42,041 nucleotides of DNA from a virus. The translations under genes were made by a program, and so were the position numbers. The notes under the pieces were generated by a model that had not been told where the DNA came from, did not search any database, and saw nothing but the letters and a program-made list of their open reading frames with translations. Location of the stretch: the IMG/VR virus record IMGVR_UViG_3300044633_001398, positions 1-42,041 of that record. One strand, given 5' to 3'. Numbering within the stretch: the first letter of the stretch is position 1; each line of letters opens with the position of its first letter. Positions 1-7,690 of this stretch are shown in pieces.

Positions 1-174
1 CCTCTTCTCAACCCACAACCCTACCATGAGCAATAAAAAACAAAAACACGCCGCGCCGGAGCCTGCTCTGGCTCAGGACACGCCGACGCCTCCCGCGCCG
101 GAATACATCAATGCCCGCCTCCTTGGGCATGAGCTAAACAAGCAGTTCCTCACGCTCTCCGTTCCCGATGGGTC
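1..174. repeat. terminal direct repeat, left copy
   Basis: The first 174 bases align without gaps to the last 174 bases (41868-42041). I count four mismatches, at 8, 14, 15 and 47; the last changes His to Asn in the first gene. This shows that the molecule is circular or terminally redundant. The mismatches are unexpected for a replicated terminal repeat and fit closure of a circular assembly from a mixed population. Confidence 0.9.
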
Positions 175-304
175 GGGGGGCTTCACCCGTGCACGGATGC
201 GCGTGCCGCTCCGCCTCAGCCATTGCTTCAAAAAAAACGCCGTCGTCCGTGTGCGCCGCACGAACGATCCCCTTGTAGTCGAACCCTTTCCTTCGATTTT
301 ATGA
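26..304 (+). CDS. hypothetical protein, 92 aa
   Basis: This is a small protein of unknown function. It has a Lys/Ala/Pro-rich, probably disordered N-terminus (about residues 1-26), then a compact segment rich in Arg and Val (about 27-90) that could form a small beta domain. It starts with ATG directly after the TerS-like gene: in the right-hand copy of the terminal repeat that gene's TGA overlaps this ATG. Its own TGA overlaps the next ATG at 301, so it opens a translationally coupled chain. I do not recognise a family. The coupling and the clean frame support a real gene. Confidence 0.7.
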   Translation: MSNKKQKHAAPEPALAQDTPTPPAPEYINARLLGHELNKQFLTLSVPDGSGGFTRARMRVPLRLSHCFKKNAVVRVRRTNDPLVVEPFPSIL

Positions 305-447
305 AAAAAACACCCGTCACCCTCTATACCACCGCCTCGGAATCAGCGGCTTTGTTCCGCCGATTTCTGGAAAAACAATCCCCCCGCATCACCGCTGCCT
401 CGTTCTTGGCTGCCTTTCGCGCCCGCCGCGCAAGGAGGTCCGCATGA
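301..447 (+). CDS. hypothetical protein, 48 aa
   Basis: This is a short basic protein (Arg/Ala-rich C-terminus) of unknown function. The ATG at 301 overlaps the preceding stop, and its TGA overlaps the exonuclease ATG at 444. A longer in-frame reading from 223 would lie inside the previous gene and is unlikely. The last codons contain AAGGAGGT, which is the ribosome-binding site of the exonuclease gene. The ORF may therefore serve mainly to couple translation. Confidence 0.55.
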   Translation: MKKTPVTLYTTASESAALFRRFLEKQSPRITAASFLAAFRARRARRSA

Positions 448-1013
448 AGTCCCGTCTTGTCGTCATAGATACCGAGACCGGCGGCCTCGATGCCGAGCGC
501 CACGCCCTCCTGAGCGTCGCTGCCGTGGATAGCAAGGATGGCGAGGCGTTTGTCGGCCTCATTCGCCCCCATGCCGATTGGATCACCGAGCCCGAGGCAT
601 TGGCCAAGAACGGCTTCACCCTCGAATTTCTGCAAAAAAACGGACGCGCCGAGCGCGAAGTCCTCCAAGACCTTGCCCTCTGGCTGGCCCAGCGCCGGTT
701 CAGCATCCTCGCCGGGTGCAATGTGGCCTTCGACCGCGACTTCCTCAAAGCCGCCTTTGCCCGTTACGGCATGACCTGGCCGATGCACAAGAGCATCGAC
801 CTCCAAGCCGCCGCCTGGCTCGCCTACGAGGCCGGTCGGCTCCCGCTCCCCGAGGGCAAGGATGGCCTGCCCCGCCTCAGCCTCGACCACATCGCCGCCG
901 CCATGGGCTTCTCCCGATCCAGCAGCATCCACAACGCCCTCGAAGACGCCCTCATGACCACGGCCTGCCTCCGCCGCCTCATCGACCGCCTGCCAGCCCC
1001 CACCATTGTATGA
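444..1013 (+). CDS. DnaQ-like (DEDD) 3'-5' exonuclease
   Basis: A 189-aa exonuclease of the RNase T/DnaQ superfamily, expected to remove nucleotides from DNA or RNA 3' ends with two metal ions. The Exo I motif is DTETGG (residues 9-14, with D9 and E11). The Exo II region is NVAFDRDF near residue 94, and the Exo III region is HNALEDA near residue 165. All acidic residues expected for catalysis are visible. The length fits a stand-alone proofreading-type domain with no polymerase attached. AAGGAGGT lies just upstream of the ATG. It sits at the head of the replication block, so a role in replication, repair or host DNA turnover is likely. The substrate cannot be read from the sequence. Confidence 0.9.
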   Translation: MKSRLVVIDTETGGLDAERHALLSVAAVDSKDGEAFVGLIRPHADWITEPEALAKNGFTLEFLQKNGRAEREVLQDLALWLAQRRFSILAGCNVAFDRDFLKAAFARYGMTWPMHKSIDLQAAAWLAYEAGRLPLPEGKDGLPRLSLDHIAAAMGFSRSSSIHNALEDALMTTACLRRLIDRLPAPTIV

Positions 1014-1177
1014 AAAAAAACGGCCAAGAATTTCTGGAAGTTCTCGACGACCGCGACGCCCGTGCCGGTTGGAAGCTCGCGGGCGGTGGCCGCGACATTG
1101 ACCGCGCCTGCGCCCGCTGGCTCGAAAAAAACACCCCTCCCTCAAAAAAGAAAAAACGCCGCTTCGGCAACTACTAA
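1010..1177 (+). CDS. hypothetical protein, 55 aa
   Basis: This is a small basic protein. The ATG at 1010 overlaps the stop of the exonuclease gene. The body is charged, with a run of lysines and arginines (residues about 44-50) before the C-terminus. It may bind nucleic acid, but no family is recognised. The upstream in-frame extension lies inside the exonuclease gene and is rejected. Long A-runs encode the lysines. Confidence 0.55.
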   Translation: MKKNGQEFLEVLDDRDARAGWKLAGGGRDIDRACARWLEKNTPPSKKKKRRFGNY

Positions 1178-1179
1178 TT

Positions 1180-2091
1180 ATGAACGCAAAAATCGAAAGC
1201 GAAATCTGGGACGACCCCGATTTCATGGAACTCCAAGACACCGAAAAGCTCGCCGTCTTCTGGGTTCTCACCAAAGTCAACCTCCTCGGCTATGTCGAGA
1301 TCACCCCTCGGAAGTTCTCCCGCGACATCGAAGCCCCTTTCCATGTCATCGAAGCAGCTTGCAAGGGGCTTCCAAGGGGCTTTGTCCGCACCGAGCGCGG
1401 GGTCTGGTGCCGCAACTATATTCGCAAGCAATTCGGTTTCGGGCAGTCGCTTGTGCGTTCTCACATGGCAAAAAGCATCCGCAAGCAAATGGAGAATGTC
1501 CCCGAAGAAGTCTGCCTTTTGATTCTTAAAGAATATCCCGAAATCTCTCCATGCCCGAAGGGGCTTGGTAGCTCCTTGGAAGCTACAATAGAAGGAGAAG
1601 GAGAAATAGAAAGAGAAATAGAAGGAGAAACTCTTTTGCTCCAATCCGAGACTTCCGCCCCAGCAACCCCCGATCCTCTCCTGACACGAATCCGAAATCT
1701 CTTCAACCTTCGAGACTCCACCCCGCTCGATACCTCCTCCCTCCGAGCTTGGGAGAAAAATAAAAAAAGCGCGGCGGCCCTCACCGAAGACGAGTGGCGC
1801 ACCCTCGAATGGGCCTACCGGCAAAAAGAAGGCCCCGCCGCGCAGTTCCGCCGCAAGGATTTATCCACCCTTTTGAATAACCTCCTCGCCGAAGTCACCC
1901 GCTCCGGCGAGTGGGCCACCCGCTCCGGCTACCACCCCAGCGCCACCGCCACCGCCCCCGTCGAACCCACTGGCTGGCGCGACCTTATCGAGACCGAACA
2001 CCCCGAATGCAACCTCACCACCTGGGCCGCTCTCCCCGACAGCATGAAAGCCTGGGTGCGAGAAAAACAACGCGAACTTTCCGCAGCCTAA
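1180..2091 (+). CDS. replisome organizer / replication initiator-like protein
   Basis: A 303-aa protein located two genes before a DnaB helicase. The N-terminal about 120 residues look like the winged-helix domain of phage replisome organizers (begins near ESEIWDDPDF, then LAVFWVLTKVNLLGYVEITP). A Glu/Ile-rich linker (residues about 137-150) is encoded by a purine-rich hexamer-like DNA repeat at about 1589-1631. The C-terminal region (about 165-260) is helical and could bind helicase. Phage proteins of this kind open the origin or load the helicase, and the origin often lies inside the gene. Domain identity is inferred from residue pattern and gene order only. A generic DNA-binding protein is the alternative. 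Confidence 0.6.
   Translation: MNAKIESEIWDDPDFMELQDTEKLAVFWVLTKVNLLGYVEITPRKFSRDIEAPFHVIEAACKGLPRGFVRTERGVWCRNYIRKQFGFGQSLVRSHMAKSIRKQMENVPEEVCLLILKEYPEISPCPKGLGSSLEATIEGEGEIEREIEGETLLLQSETSAPATPDPLLTRIRNLFNLRDSTPLDTSSLRAWEKNKKSAAALTEDEWRTLEWAYRQKEGPAAQFRRKDLSTLLNNLLAEVTRSGEWATRSGYHPSATATAPVEPTGWRDLIETEHPECNLTTWAALPDSMKAWVREKQRELSAA
1589..1631 (+). repeat. purine-rich short repeat, possible origin element
   Basis: Repeated GAAGGAGAA / GAAATAGAA units form an almost pure purine strand inside the putative initiator gene. Several phage initiator genes carry iterons of the origin in this position. The repeat may equally be a simple low-complexity linker. No matching copies were noticed elsewhere. 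Confidence 0.35.
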
Positions 2092-2107
2092 ACAAAACAA
2101 AAACAAC

Positions 2108-2434
2108 ATGATCAACTACATCGAAACCATCGAAGAAGCCACCGACGGCCCCCGTGTCGTCACCCGCCATTACCCCGATTGCATCAATGATTTCCTCCGC
2201 TGGCAAGTCGGCATCTACACCGCCCGCCCCGTCGAAGAACCTCTCTACGAGACCATTTACGACGAGAATGGCCAACCCATCCTCACCGAGTCCGACGCCA
2301 TCCAGCACCGCCTCATTGGCTACGAGACGAACCCCACCGTCTTTGTCAAAGTCTTCCACCTCCTCGGCTTCGGCGCGGATTTGAAAATCGCCACCGCCGC
2401 CGCATCTCCCAAGCTCGCCGCCCTCGCCGCCTGA
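2108..2434 (+). CDS. hypothetical protein, 108 aa
   Basis: This is an unknown protein between the initiator-like gene and the DnaB helicase. It begins MINYIETIEE and carries a central aromatic, acidic region (residues about 30-60), then an Ala-rich C-terminus. There is no signal peptide or membrane segment. The TGA overlaps the ATG of the helicase gene at 2434, so it is probably co-translated with it. A helicase-accessory role is possible from position only. Confidence 0.6.
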   Translation: MINYIETIEEATDGPRVVTRHYPDCINDFLRWQVGIYTARPVEEPLYETIYDENGQPILTESDAIQHRLIGYETNPTVFVKVFHLLGFGADLKIATAAASPKLAALAA

Positions 2435-3798
2435 TGAAAAGCTCCCTACCCGAAAACCTCCTCGCCGAACGCGCCGTCCTCGGAGCCGCCATCGCCGATG
2501 GCCGCCACGCCGATGCCGTCCTCGAAGTCGTGAGCCCCGACCAGCTCACGCACCCCGCCCACCGCCTCATCCTCTCCTGCCTCGCCACCATGCGTCAGGA
2601 GGCCCGGCCCGTCGATCTCATCCTCGTCACCACCGAGTTGGAAAAACTCGGCCAGCTCGAAGAGTGCGGCGGCCATCACGGCCTCACCGATCTCGTCCAA
2701 GACCTCGCCGTCACGGCCAACTGGCGCTACTACGCCGTTGAAGTCCTCGACATCTGGCGCCGCCGCGCCATGCGCTCCGCCGCCCTCGCCATGGCCGAAG
2801 CCGCCAACGACCCCGCCCTCACCACCGACGACGCCATGGAGCGGTGCGAAGTCGCCCTCTACGGCCTCCGCGAGCAATCCACCAGGGAAAACCCCGTTTC
2901 CCATTGCAAAACCGCCGTCCTCGCCGCCGTCGATCACATCGAGAAAGTCTATGCGAACCGAGGCCAATGCGTCGGCCTCTCCACCGGCATCCACGATCTC
3001 GACCGATCCACCGGCGGATTCCTCGGCGGCCAGATGATCATCATCGCCGCCCGCCCCGCCTGCGGCAAATCCGCCCTCGGGATGCAATTCGCCCTACACG
3101 CCGCCATGGAGGCCGCCGTGCCCACCCTCGTCTTCAGTGTCGAAATGCCCAGCACCGAACTCATGGTCCGCGCCCTCTGCTCCGAAGCCGGGGTCGATCT
3201 CCAGCGCATCCGCGACGGCTTCCTCGGCACCGCCCAGCTCTCCGGAGTCGGAGCTGCCGCCGGGCGACTCGCCCAGGCCAAGCTCTACCTCGACGACACC
3301 CCCGGCCTCACCGTCGCCCAATTCCGCTCCCGCGCCCGCCGCGCCAAGACCCAGCACGGCCTCGGCCTCATCGTCGTCGATTACCTGCAATTCATGCACG
3401 GCAGCTCCAAGAGGGCAGGGGAGAGCCGCGCCCTCGAAGTCAGCGAGATCAGCAAAGCCATCAAGACCACCGCCAAAGAGTTAAACATCCCCATCATCGC
3501 CCTCGCCCAGCTCAACCGCGACGCCGACGAAGGCTCCAAGCCCAAGCTCTCCAACCTCCGCGAGTCCGGCAGCATCGAGCAAGACGCCGACACCGTTTTG
3601 TTGATTCACCGCCTGGATAAAAACAAAAAACGCGACGCCGACGAAGAGCCCATGGATCACAACACCCTGCTCATCTTGGCAAAACAAAGAAACGGCCCCA
3701 CCCCCGAAATCAAGCTGAACTTCATCGGCCAGCACACCGTCTTCCGCAATGTCACCGAAAAGCAATACAGCAACAACCAGAACGAAAGACAGAAATGA
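2434..3798 (+). CDS. dnaB: DnaB-type replicative DNA helicase
   Basis: A 454-aa hexameric helicase that unwinds the fork 5'-3' for phage replication. The N-terminal helical domain covers residues 1-105. The RecA-like domain starts near 175. Walker A is ARPACGKS (about 206-213), the H2 region is FSVEMP (234-239), and Walker B is LIVVDYLQF (312-320). Further on are the Gln-containing sensor IIALAQLNR and SNLRESGSIEQDADT, a DnaB signature. The length matches normal DnaB. The start at 2434 overlaps the preceding TGA, and the C-terminal stop overlaps the next ATG. The phage thus brings its own helicase, with the initiator-like gene just upstream. No primase or polymerase was recognised, so the host must supply them. 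Confidence 0.95.
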   Translation: MKSSLPENLLAERAVLGAAIADGRHADAVLEVVSPDQLTHPAHRLILSCLATMRQEARPVDLILVTTELEKLGQLEECGGHHGLTDLVQDLAVTANWRYYAVEVLDIWRRRAMRSAALAMAEAANDPALTTDDAMERCEVALYGLREQSTRENPVSHCKTAVLAAVDHIEKVYANRGQCVGLSTGIHDLDRSTGGFLGGQMIIIAARPACGKSALGMQFALHAAMEAAVPTLVFSVEMPSTELMVRALCSEAGVDLQRIRDGFLGTAQLSGVGAAAGRLAQAKLYLDDTPGLTVAQFRSRARRAKTQHGLGLIVVDYLQFMHGSSKRAGESRALEVSEISKAIKTTAKELNIPIIALAQLNRDADEGSKPKLSNLRESGSIEQDADTVLLIHRLDKNKKRDADEEPMDHNTLLILAKQRNGPTPEIKLNFIGQHTVFRNVTEKQYSNNQNERQK

Positions 3799-4016
3799 AA
3801 AACACCGAAACCAACTCCATCATCACCTGGTCGCCTGCCAAGCGCGGCCTGCCTGATAGCGACATCACCGTCCTCGTCCACCTCGCCGATGGCGAAGTCT
3901 GGACCGGCTTTCACGATGGCGAAGTCTGGCGATTCGTCTCCGGCGACCGCATCGAGTCCCAAGTCGTCCATTGGGCACCATTCCCCGAACCGCCCACCAC
4001 CCAGCCCGCTAAATGA
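3795..4016 (+). CDS. DUF551-like small protein
   Basis: A 73-aa protein with the pattern of the DUF551 family common in phages: an early Trp, then LPDSDITVLV, a central DGEVW turn used twice (residues about 33-37 and 41-45), and the closing VHWAPFPEPP with the conserved Trp and prolines. The function of the family is unknown. The ATG overlaps the helicase stop and its TGA overlaps the next ATG at 4013. It is expected to be a cytosolic early protein. Confidence 0.65.
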   Translation: MKNTETNSIITWSPAKRGLPDSDITVLVHLADGEVWTGFHDGEVWRFVSGDRIESQVVHWAPFPEPPTTQPAK

Positions 4017-4273
4017 AAAACACCATCGACCCCGAAATCGCCTGCCCCGCCTGCCGCCGCGAGTGGCAGGACCACCCCGGCGTCGCGCATACCTGCCGAC
4101 TCGCCACCGAGTTAGCCGCCAGCCTGCGCGACATCCTCACCTATGTCCGCGCCCCCGAATACTCCCGTGACATCACCGAGCAGGAAATCTTCTTCGACCT
4201 GGTGGAAAACGCCCGCCGCCTCGTCGTCAAAGCCGGGCATTTCCAAGACTATCCCCCCGAGCCCCATCCATGA
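4013..4273 (+). CDS. hypothetical protein with CPAC motif, 86 aa
   Basis: An unknown protein with one Cys pair, CPACRREW (residues about 11-18), and a later HTC motif near residue 27. These could form a small zinc-binding knuckle. The rest is acidic and helical. It is coupled to both neighbours by ATGA overlaps at 4013 and 4270. No family is recognised. Confidence 0.6.
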   Translation: MKNTIDPEIACPACRREWQDHPGVAHTCRLATELAASLRDILTYVRAPEYSRDITEQEIFFDLVENARRLVVKAGHFQDYPPEPHP

Positions 4274-4491
4274 AATTGACCACAGAGGACACAGAGAACA
4301 CGGAGTGGAGGACACCAGAGACGGACGCCAAAGTTTCCGGACACATTGGATTCTATTCGTGTGCAACGGTTCCCGCTGAATTGTGCCGCCGCATGGAACG
4401 CGAGCGCAACCAGGCGCGGGACCAAGTGGAAGAACTCACAGCCGTTATCAAAGGGCTCCGCGCCATCATGCGACAGGATGCCACCAAATGA
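4270..4491 (+). CDS. hypothetical coiled-coil protein with repeat-derived N-terminus
   Basis: A 73-aa protein. Residues about 4-14 (TTEDTENTEWR) are encoded by one copy of the dispersed CACAGAGGACACAGAG-type repeat, directly after the start codon. The C-terminal half (about 40-70) is strongly helical and charged and is likely a coiled coil. The ATG overlaps the preceding stop. Either the repeat landed at the start of an old gene and was kept in frame, or the true start lies further in. No later ATG with better support is obvious. Function unknown. Confidence 0.5.
   Translation: MKLTTEDTENTEWRTPETDAKVSGHIGFYSCATVPAELCRRMERERNQARDQVEELTAVIKGLRAIMRQDATK
4279..4310 (+). repeat. CACAGAG-type dispersed repeat, copy 1
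   Basis: ACCACAGAGGACACAGAG followed by AACACGGAG. It is the same family as copies at 6783, 7646 (both inverted) and 18687. This copy is read as protein. The same kind of repeat is known between genes in many environmental bacteria. Confidence 0.85.
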
Positions 4492-4721
4492 CCTGCCCCA
4501 TCTGCCAAGCCGAGACCGGCGTTGTCACTTGCCGGGCGGAGGGCCATCAAGTCCACCGCCTGCGCGAGTGCGCTGCCGGGCACCGCTTTTACACCTGCGA
4601 ATTGCCAGCTGAAGGCCGGTATCCCTGGCCAAAAAAACCCGCCCCCAAACGCCCCAAGCCCAAACCCAAACAACAATCCACCCACTGGCTCGCCCGCATC
4701 GCCGCCTTCGTTACCGCATGA
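4488..4721 (+). CDS. NrdR-like zinc-ribbon protein, 77 aa
   Basis: The start at 4488 overlaps the previous stop. Residues 3-6 are CPIC, and a second ligand pair is suggested by REC and the GHRFYTC region (about 27-38). The order CPxC, then VVTCR, then RxRxC and GHRFxT resembles the zinc ribbon of the regulator NrdR, but the ATP-cone domain of NrdR is absent. The C-terminal half is Pro/Lys-rich and ends in a hydrophobic helix. It probably binds DNA or a protein partner. The in-frame extension upstream (from 4383) is inside the neighbour and rejected. Confidence 0.55.
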   Translation: MTCPICQAETGVVTCRAEGHQVHRLRECAAGHRFYTCELPAEGRYPWPKKPAPKRPKPKPKQQSTHWLARIAAFVTA

Positions 4722-4900
4722 ACTCACTCCGCGACTACCTCACCGCCCGCTGCTTCGATCCCGACCACGCCCTCAATCTCCTGCAAGACCACGGCATCAT
4801 CTCCGACGAATGCGTCACCCCCGAAGATGTCGGCGACTCGGGAAAAGCCATCACCTGGTTAAGCCTCCGCGAATCCGAACTGAAAAAGGTTACAAAATGA
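4718..4900 (+). CDS. hypothetical protein, 60 aa
   Basis: A small acidic, helical protein beginning MNSLRDYLTARCFDPDHAL. The sequence suggests two or three helices and perhaps a small helical DNA- or protein-binding fold. It is coupled to both neighbours by start/stop overlap (4718 and 4897). No recognised family. Confidence 0.55.
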   Translation: MNSLRDYLTARCFDPDHALNLLQDHGIISDECVTPEDVGDSGKAITWLSLRESELKKVTK

Positions 4901-5079
4901 AAGAAGTAGATTGTCTGGTGTATACATCCGCTGATGATTTGCGGGTTCAAACCAAGTATTTCCGCATGACGGGCGTTTATCCTGAGAGTGCTGTTTTGCG
5001 CGAAGCTCACGAAACTTGCGTGCGGCTTGGCTACAAAACAAAAGCAAAAATTTTGCAGCCTCTTTTGAAACGCCCATGA
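4897..5079 (+). CDS. hypothetical protein, 60 aa
   Basis: A small protein starting MKEVDCLVYTSADDL. Its base composition is more AT-rich than that of its neighbours. The ATG at 4897 overlaps the preceding stop and its TGA overlaps the terminase ATG at 5076. The frame reaches back to 4522, but that part is antisense-like noise within other genes. It is directly before TerL, but nothing in it indicates a small terminase. Confidence 0.5.
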   Translation: MKEVDCLVYTSADDLRVQTKYFRMTGVYPESAVLREAHETCVRLGYKTKAKILQPLLKRP

Positions 5080-6779
5080 TCCCCCAAACCCCCAACCCCG
5101 TCATCCCTCCCATCGAAGTCGAAGGCCGCCGCGCCGATGGCAGCTTCGTCGTCCGCTACCGAGGCCAAAAGCTCGCCGCCACCGAGGCCCAACTTCTCGC
5201 CATCCACCGCGAGCGCGAGGAGCAGATCGCCCGCATGGTCGAAGACCCTTGGCGCTACGGCTGGCTGAACCCCGCCTGGCAGCGAGCCGACAGCGCCTAC
5301 GACAGCCTCCGCGAGAAATTCCCCAAAGGCGTCACCGAACTCCTGATCCTCGGCGGCAACCGCTCCGGCAAGTCCCGCTACTTCGCTCGCCGCGCCATGC
5401 AACACCTCGTCGAAAAGCCCGGCGCGAAAGTCTGGTGCCTCCAATCCACCGAAGCCGCCAGCATCCAAAACCAGCAGCCCTACTTGTGGGAGTATTTGCC
5501 GAAAGAATGGAAACCCAGCGCCAGCGGCAAATTCAAAAAAGGTGCCGTCGCCAACATCACCTATTCGCAGAAAGGCGGCTTCACCGAAAACTCCTTCGTC
5601 CTGCCGAATGGCTCCCAATGCTGGTTCAAGTTCTACTCCATGGATGTCAGCTCCATCGAAGGCGCGGAGTTAAATTTCTGTTGGGCCGACGAACTTGTCA
5701 CCCCCGATTGGCTCGAAGCCCTGCGCTTCCGCCTGCTCACCCGCGACGGCGAACTCGGCATCGGCTTCACGCCGGTCGAAGGCTACACAACGACGGTCAA
5801 AGAATACCTCGATGGCGCGAAGACTTTAGAGGAATGCCCCGCCCCGCTCCTTCCCCGCTACCGCGACGGCCACCTCCTCGGCGTCGAGAGCGTTCCCCGC
5901 ATCCAGCAATGCACCAGAGAAAAAGCCCGCGTCGTTTATTTCCACACCTCCGACAATCCTTACGGAAACCCCGAGGCCATGGAGACCGAGCTGCGCGGCA
6001 GCAACCGCGAGCGAATCTTGATGCGAGCCTACGGCGTCCCCACCAAAGCGCGGATGTCCATGTTCCCGAAATTCCGCGAGAATGTTCATGTCGTCCCTCA
6101 CGACAAAGTTCCCACAGCGGGAACCGTCTTCCACTTCGTCGATCCCGGCGAAGGGAAAACTTGGGCCATGTTGTGGATTCGCTTCACCCCCGATGGCCGG
6201 TGCTGGATTTACCGCGAGTTCCCCGACCAGCTCGACTACATCGAGGGCGTCGGCTACCCCGGCGAGTGGGCCGAAGCCGATGGCAAGCTGCAAGACGGAC
6301 GCCCCGGCCCCGCGCAAAAAGCCTGCGCCGGGTTTGGCTTCGAGGACTACAAGCGCCTCATCGAAGCCGCCGAGAAAGCCGACTACGCCGAGCCCGCCGA
6401 GCGTTGGATGGATAGCCGCTATGGCAACACGCCGACCATGACACACGAAGGCGTGCGCACCCTCATCGAGCAATGCAGCGAGCGCATCGGCCTCGACTTC
6501 CGCGCCACCAGCGGCCAAGCCATCGTCGAAGGCGTCACCCTCATCAACGATTGGCTCGCCTACAACGACGAAGCCCCCGTCGATGCCCTCAACTCCCCCC
6601 GCCTCTACATCAGCGAGCGTTGCCAAAACCTCATCTACGCCCTCAAGACCTGGACCGGCAGCGACGGCAAACGCGGTGCCACGAAAGATTGGATCGACCT
6701 CCTCCGCTACATCACCCTCTCCGGCGTCGAATACGAAGACCCCGCCTCCCTCCGCACCCGAGGAGGCGGGTGTTACTAA
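5076..6779 (+). CDS. terL: terminase large subunit
   Basis: A 567-aa DNA packaging motor. The ATPase domain has Walker A GGNRSGKS (residues 93-100), adenine-side and coupling segments around VWCLQSTEA, and Walker B ending in FCWADE (near residue 206). The C-terminal nuclease domain starts near HFVDPGEGK, with an acidic cluster and a final KDWIDLLRY containing the last acidic residue. I chose ATG 5076, which overlaps the stop of the previous gene, over the in-frame start 60 bases upstream. Length and motif order are those of podovirus-type large terminases. The portal, scaffold and capsid genes follow. The presumed small terminase is not adjacent (40883-41896). Confidence 0.93.
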   Translation: MIPQTPNPVIPPIEVEGRRADGSFVVRYRGQKLAATEAQLLAIHREREEQIARMVEDPWRYGWLNPAWQRADSAYDSLREKFPKGVTELLILGGNRSGKSRYFARRAMQHLVEKPGAKVWCLQSTEAASIQNQQPYLWEYLPKEWKPSASGKFKKGAVANITYSQKGGFTENSFVLPNGSQCWFKFYSMDVSSIEGAELNFCWADELVTPDWLEALRFRLLTRDGELGIGFTPVEGYTTTVKEYLDGAKTLEECPAPLLPRYRDGHLLGVESVPRIQQCTREKARVVYFHTSDNPYGNPEAMETELRGSNRERILMRAYGVPTKARMSMFPKFRENVHVVPHDKVPTAGTVFHFVDPGEGKTWAMLWIRFTPDGRCWIYREFPDQLDYIEGVGYPGEWAEADGKLQDGRPGPAQKACAGFGFEDYKRLIEAAEKADYAEPAERWMDSRYGNTPTMTHEGVRTLIEQCSERIGLDFRATSGQAIVEGVTLINDWLAYNDEAPVDALNSPRLYISERCQNLIYALKTWTGSDGKRGATKDWIDLLRYITLSGVEYEDPASLRTRGGGCY

Positions 6780-6782
6780 ATC

Positions 6783-6816
6783 CTCCCTCTGTGCTCTCTG
6801 TGTCCTCTGTGGTCAA
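6783..6816 (-). repeat. CACAGAG-type dispersed repeat, copy 2 (inverted)
   Basis: On the minus strand it reads TTGACCACAGAGGACACAGA and then GAGCACAGAGG. It fills most of the short gap between TerL and the next small gene. Confidence 0.85.
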
Positions 6817-6854
6817 TCCCTCCCTTGACTCCCTCCCGTAAAATCTCCCTAAGC

Positions 6855-7007
6855 ATGAAACTACTCCGCCGCCGCGATGTCATGGCCCGTCTGGGCGTTA
6901 GCGCAAAGCAAATCACCAAACTCATCGACTCCGGCATTCTCCGCCCGATTCGCCGCCAAGGAGCCCGCGCCTGGTATCGCGCCGCCGACCTCGAAAAACT
7001 CGCATGA
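6855..7007 (+). CDS. small HTH protein (excisionase/MerR-like), 50 aa
   Basis: A 50-aa protein with a helix-turn-helix of the excisionase/MerR N-terminal type: RRDVMARLGVSAKQITKLID, then a wing with GILRPIRRQGARAWYRAADLEKLA. This fold recognises DNA and is used in Xis proteins and small phage regulators. I chose ATG 6855 over an in-frame TTG 30 bases upstream. The stop overlaps the next ATG at 7004. It sits between terminase and head genes and may be a late-gene regulator or a packaging helper. A second HTH protein of this type is at 39937. Confidence 0.65.
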   Translation: MKLLRRRDVMARLGVSAKQITKLIDSGILRPIRRQGARAWYRAADLEKLA

Positions 7008-7258
7008 GCACCAAACGCACCGACAACCACGGCAGCCTGAGCCGCAACAAGAAAAAGGAAAAGGAAACGCACCCCACGCACAAAGGCTCCTGCACCATCG
7101 AAGGCCGCGAGTATTGGATCAGCGCGTATGTGAACGAAAGCCGCGACAGCGGAGAAAAGTATTTCAAGCTCTACTTCGAGCCCAAGAAGCCCCGCGAGGA
7201 ATCCGCCGCCGAGCCGCATTCCGCCTCGCTCCCCGAGTCTCCTGACATTCCCTTTTGA
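7004..7258 (+). CDS. conserved phage protein (DUF736-like), 84 aa
   Basis: A small basic protein with the pattern N-x-KKEKETHPTHKGS, then GREYWISAYVNES, then GEKYFKLYF. This resembles short phage and plasmid proteins that pair a Lys-rich start with a five-strand beta core (DUF736-type). The function is unknown. The C-terminal tail (about 60-84) is Pro/Ser/Glu-rich and probably disordered. It is coupled to its neighbours by overlap at 7004 and 7258. Confidence 0.55.
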   Translation: MSTKRTDNHGSLSRNKKKEKETHPTHKGSCTIEGREYWISAYVNESRDSGEKYFKLYFEPKKPREESAAEPHSASLPESPDIPF

Positions 7259-7509
7259 TGAGCGCCGAAGACTTGCAAGCCGCCTGGTGCGTGCCGCCCG
7301 AGGAACTTTGGTTCCGCAGCGTCATCGCAAAAATCACCGACGCCATCGAGGACGCCGCCGAGATCACCTGCATGCCACAGACCGCGCAGAACCCCGGCCT
7401 GCTCGCCCACAGCGCCGGTGGTCTCGAAGCCCTCCGCACCCTCCGCGAAGAAATCGAGCGCACCCGCTCCGAGGCTTTCCAAAACAAATTTCGACAGGCA
7501 GACGCATAA
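7258..7509 (+). CDS. hypothetical helical protein, 83 aa
   Basis: A small acidic helical protein. ATG 7258 overlaps the previous TGA, and the in-frame TTG at 7255 is less likely. It contains PPEELWFRSVIAKITDAIED (about residues 13-32) and a C-terminal helix rich in Glu and Arg. It is the last gene before the 361-bp gap ahead of the scaffold gene. Function unknown. Confidence 0.55.
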   Translation: MSAEDLQAAWCVPPEELWFRSVIAKITDAIEDAAEITCMPQTAQNPGLLAHSAGGLEALRTLREEIERTRSEAFQNKFRQADA

Positions 7510-7645
7510 CACGGATGAGCGGCAGTGGAGCATGGCTTCGACCCGCCGCATCGAGGTCGGGAGGCGTCCGTATGGGCGACCGCAACCTTGGAAACCCGGC
7601 GTTTGAAAAGGGAGCGCGCACCCGTCCCTGTCTTCTTCCTCCCCC

Positions 7646-7678
7646 CTCTCCGTGCTCTCTGTGTCCTCTGTGGTCAAA
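7646..7678 (-). repeat. CACAGAG-type dispersed repeat, copy 3 (inverted)
   Basis: On the minus strand it contains GACCACAGAGGACACAGAG, then AGCACGGAG. The orientation is the same as copy 2 and opposite to copies 1 and 4. Confidence 0.85.
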
Positions 7679-7690
7679 TCTTTTTAGCCC

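Noticed and set aside
4897-5079. small terminase subunit just before TerL
   Set aside because: 60 residues without a helix-turn-helix or oligomerisation pattern; the 337-aa HTH protein at 40883 is the better candidate.
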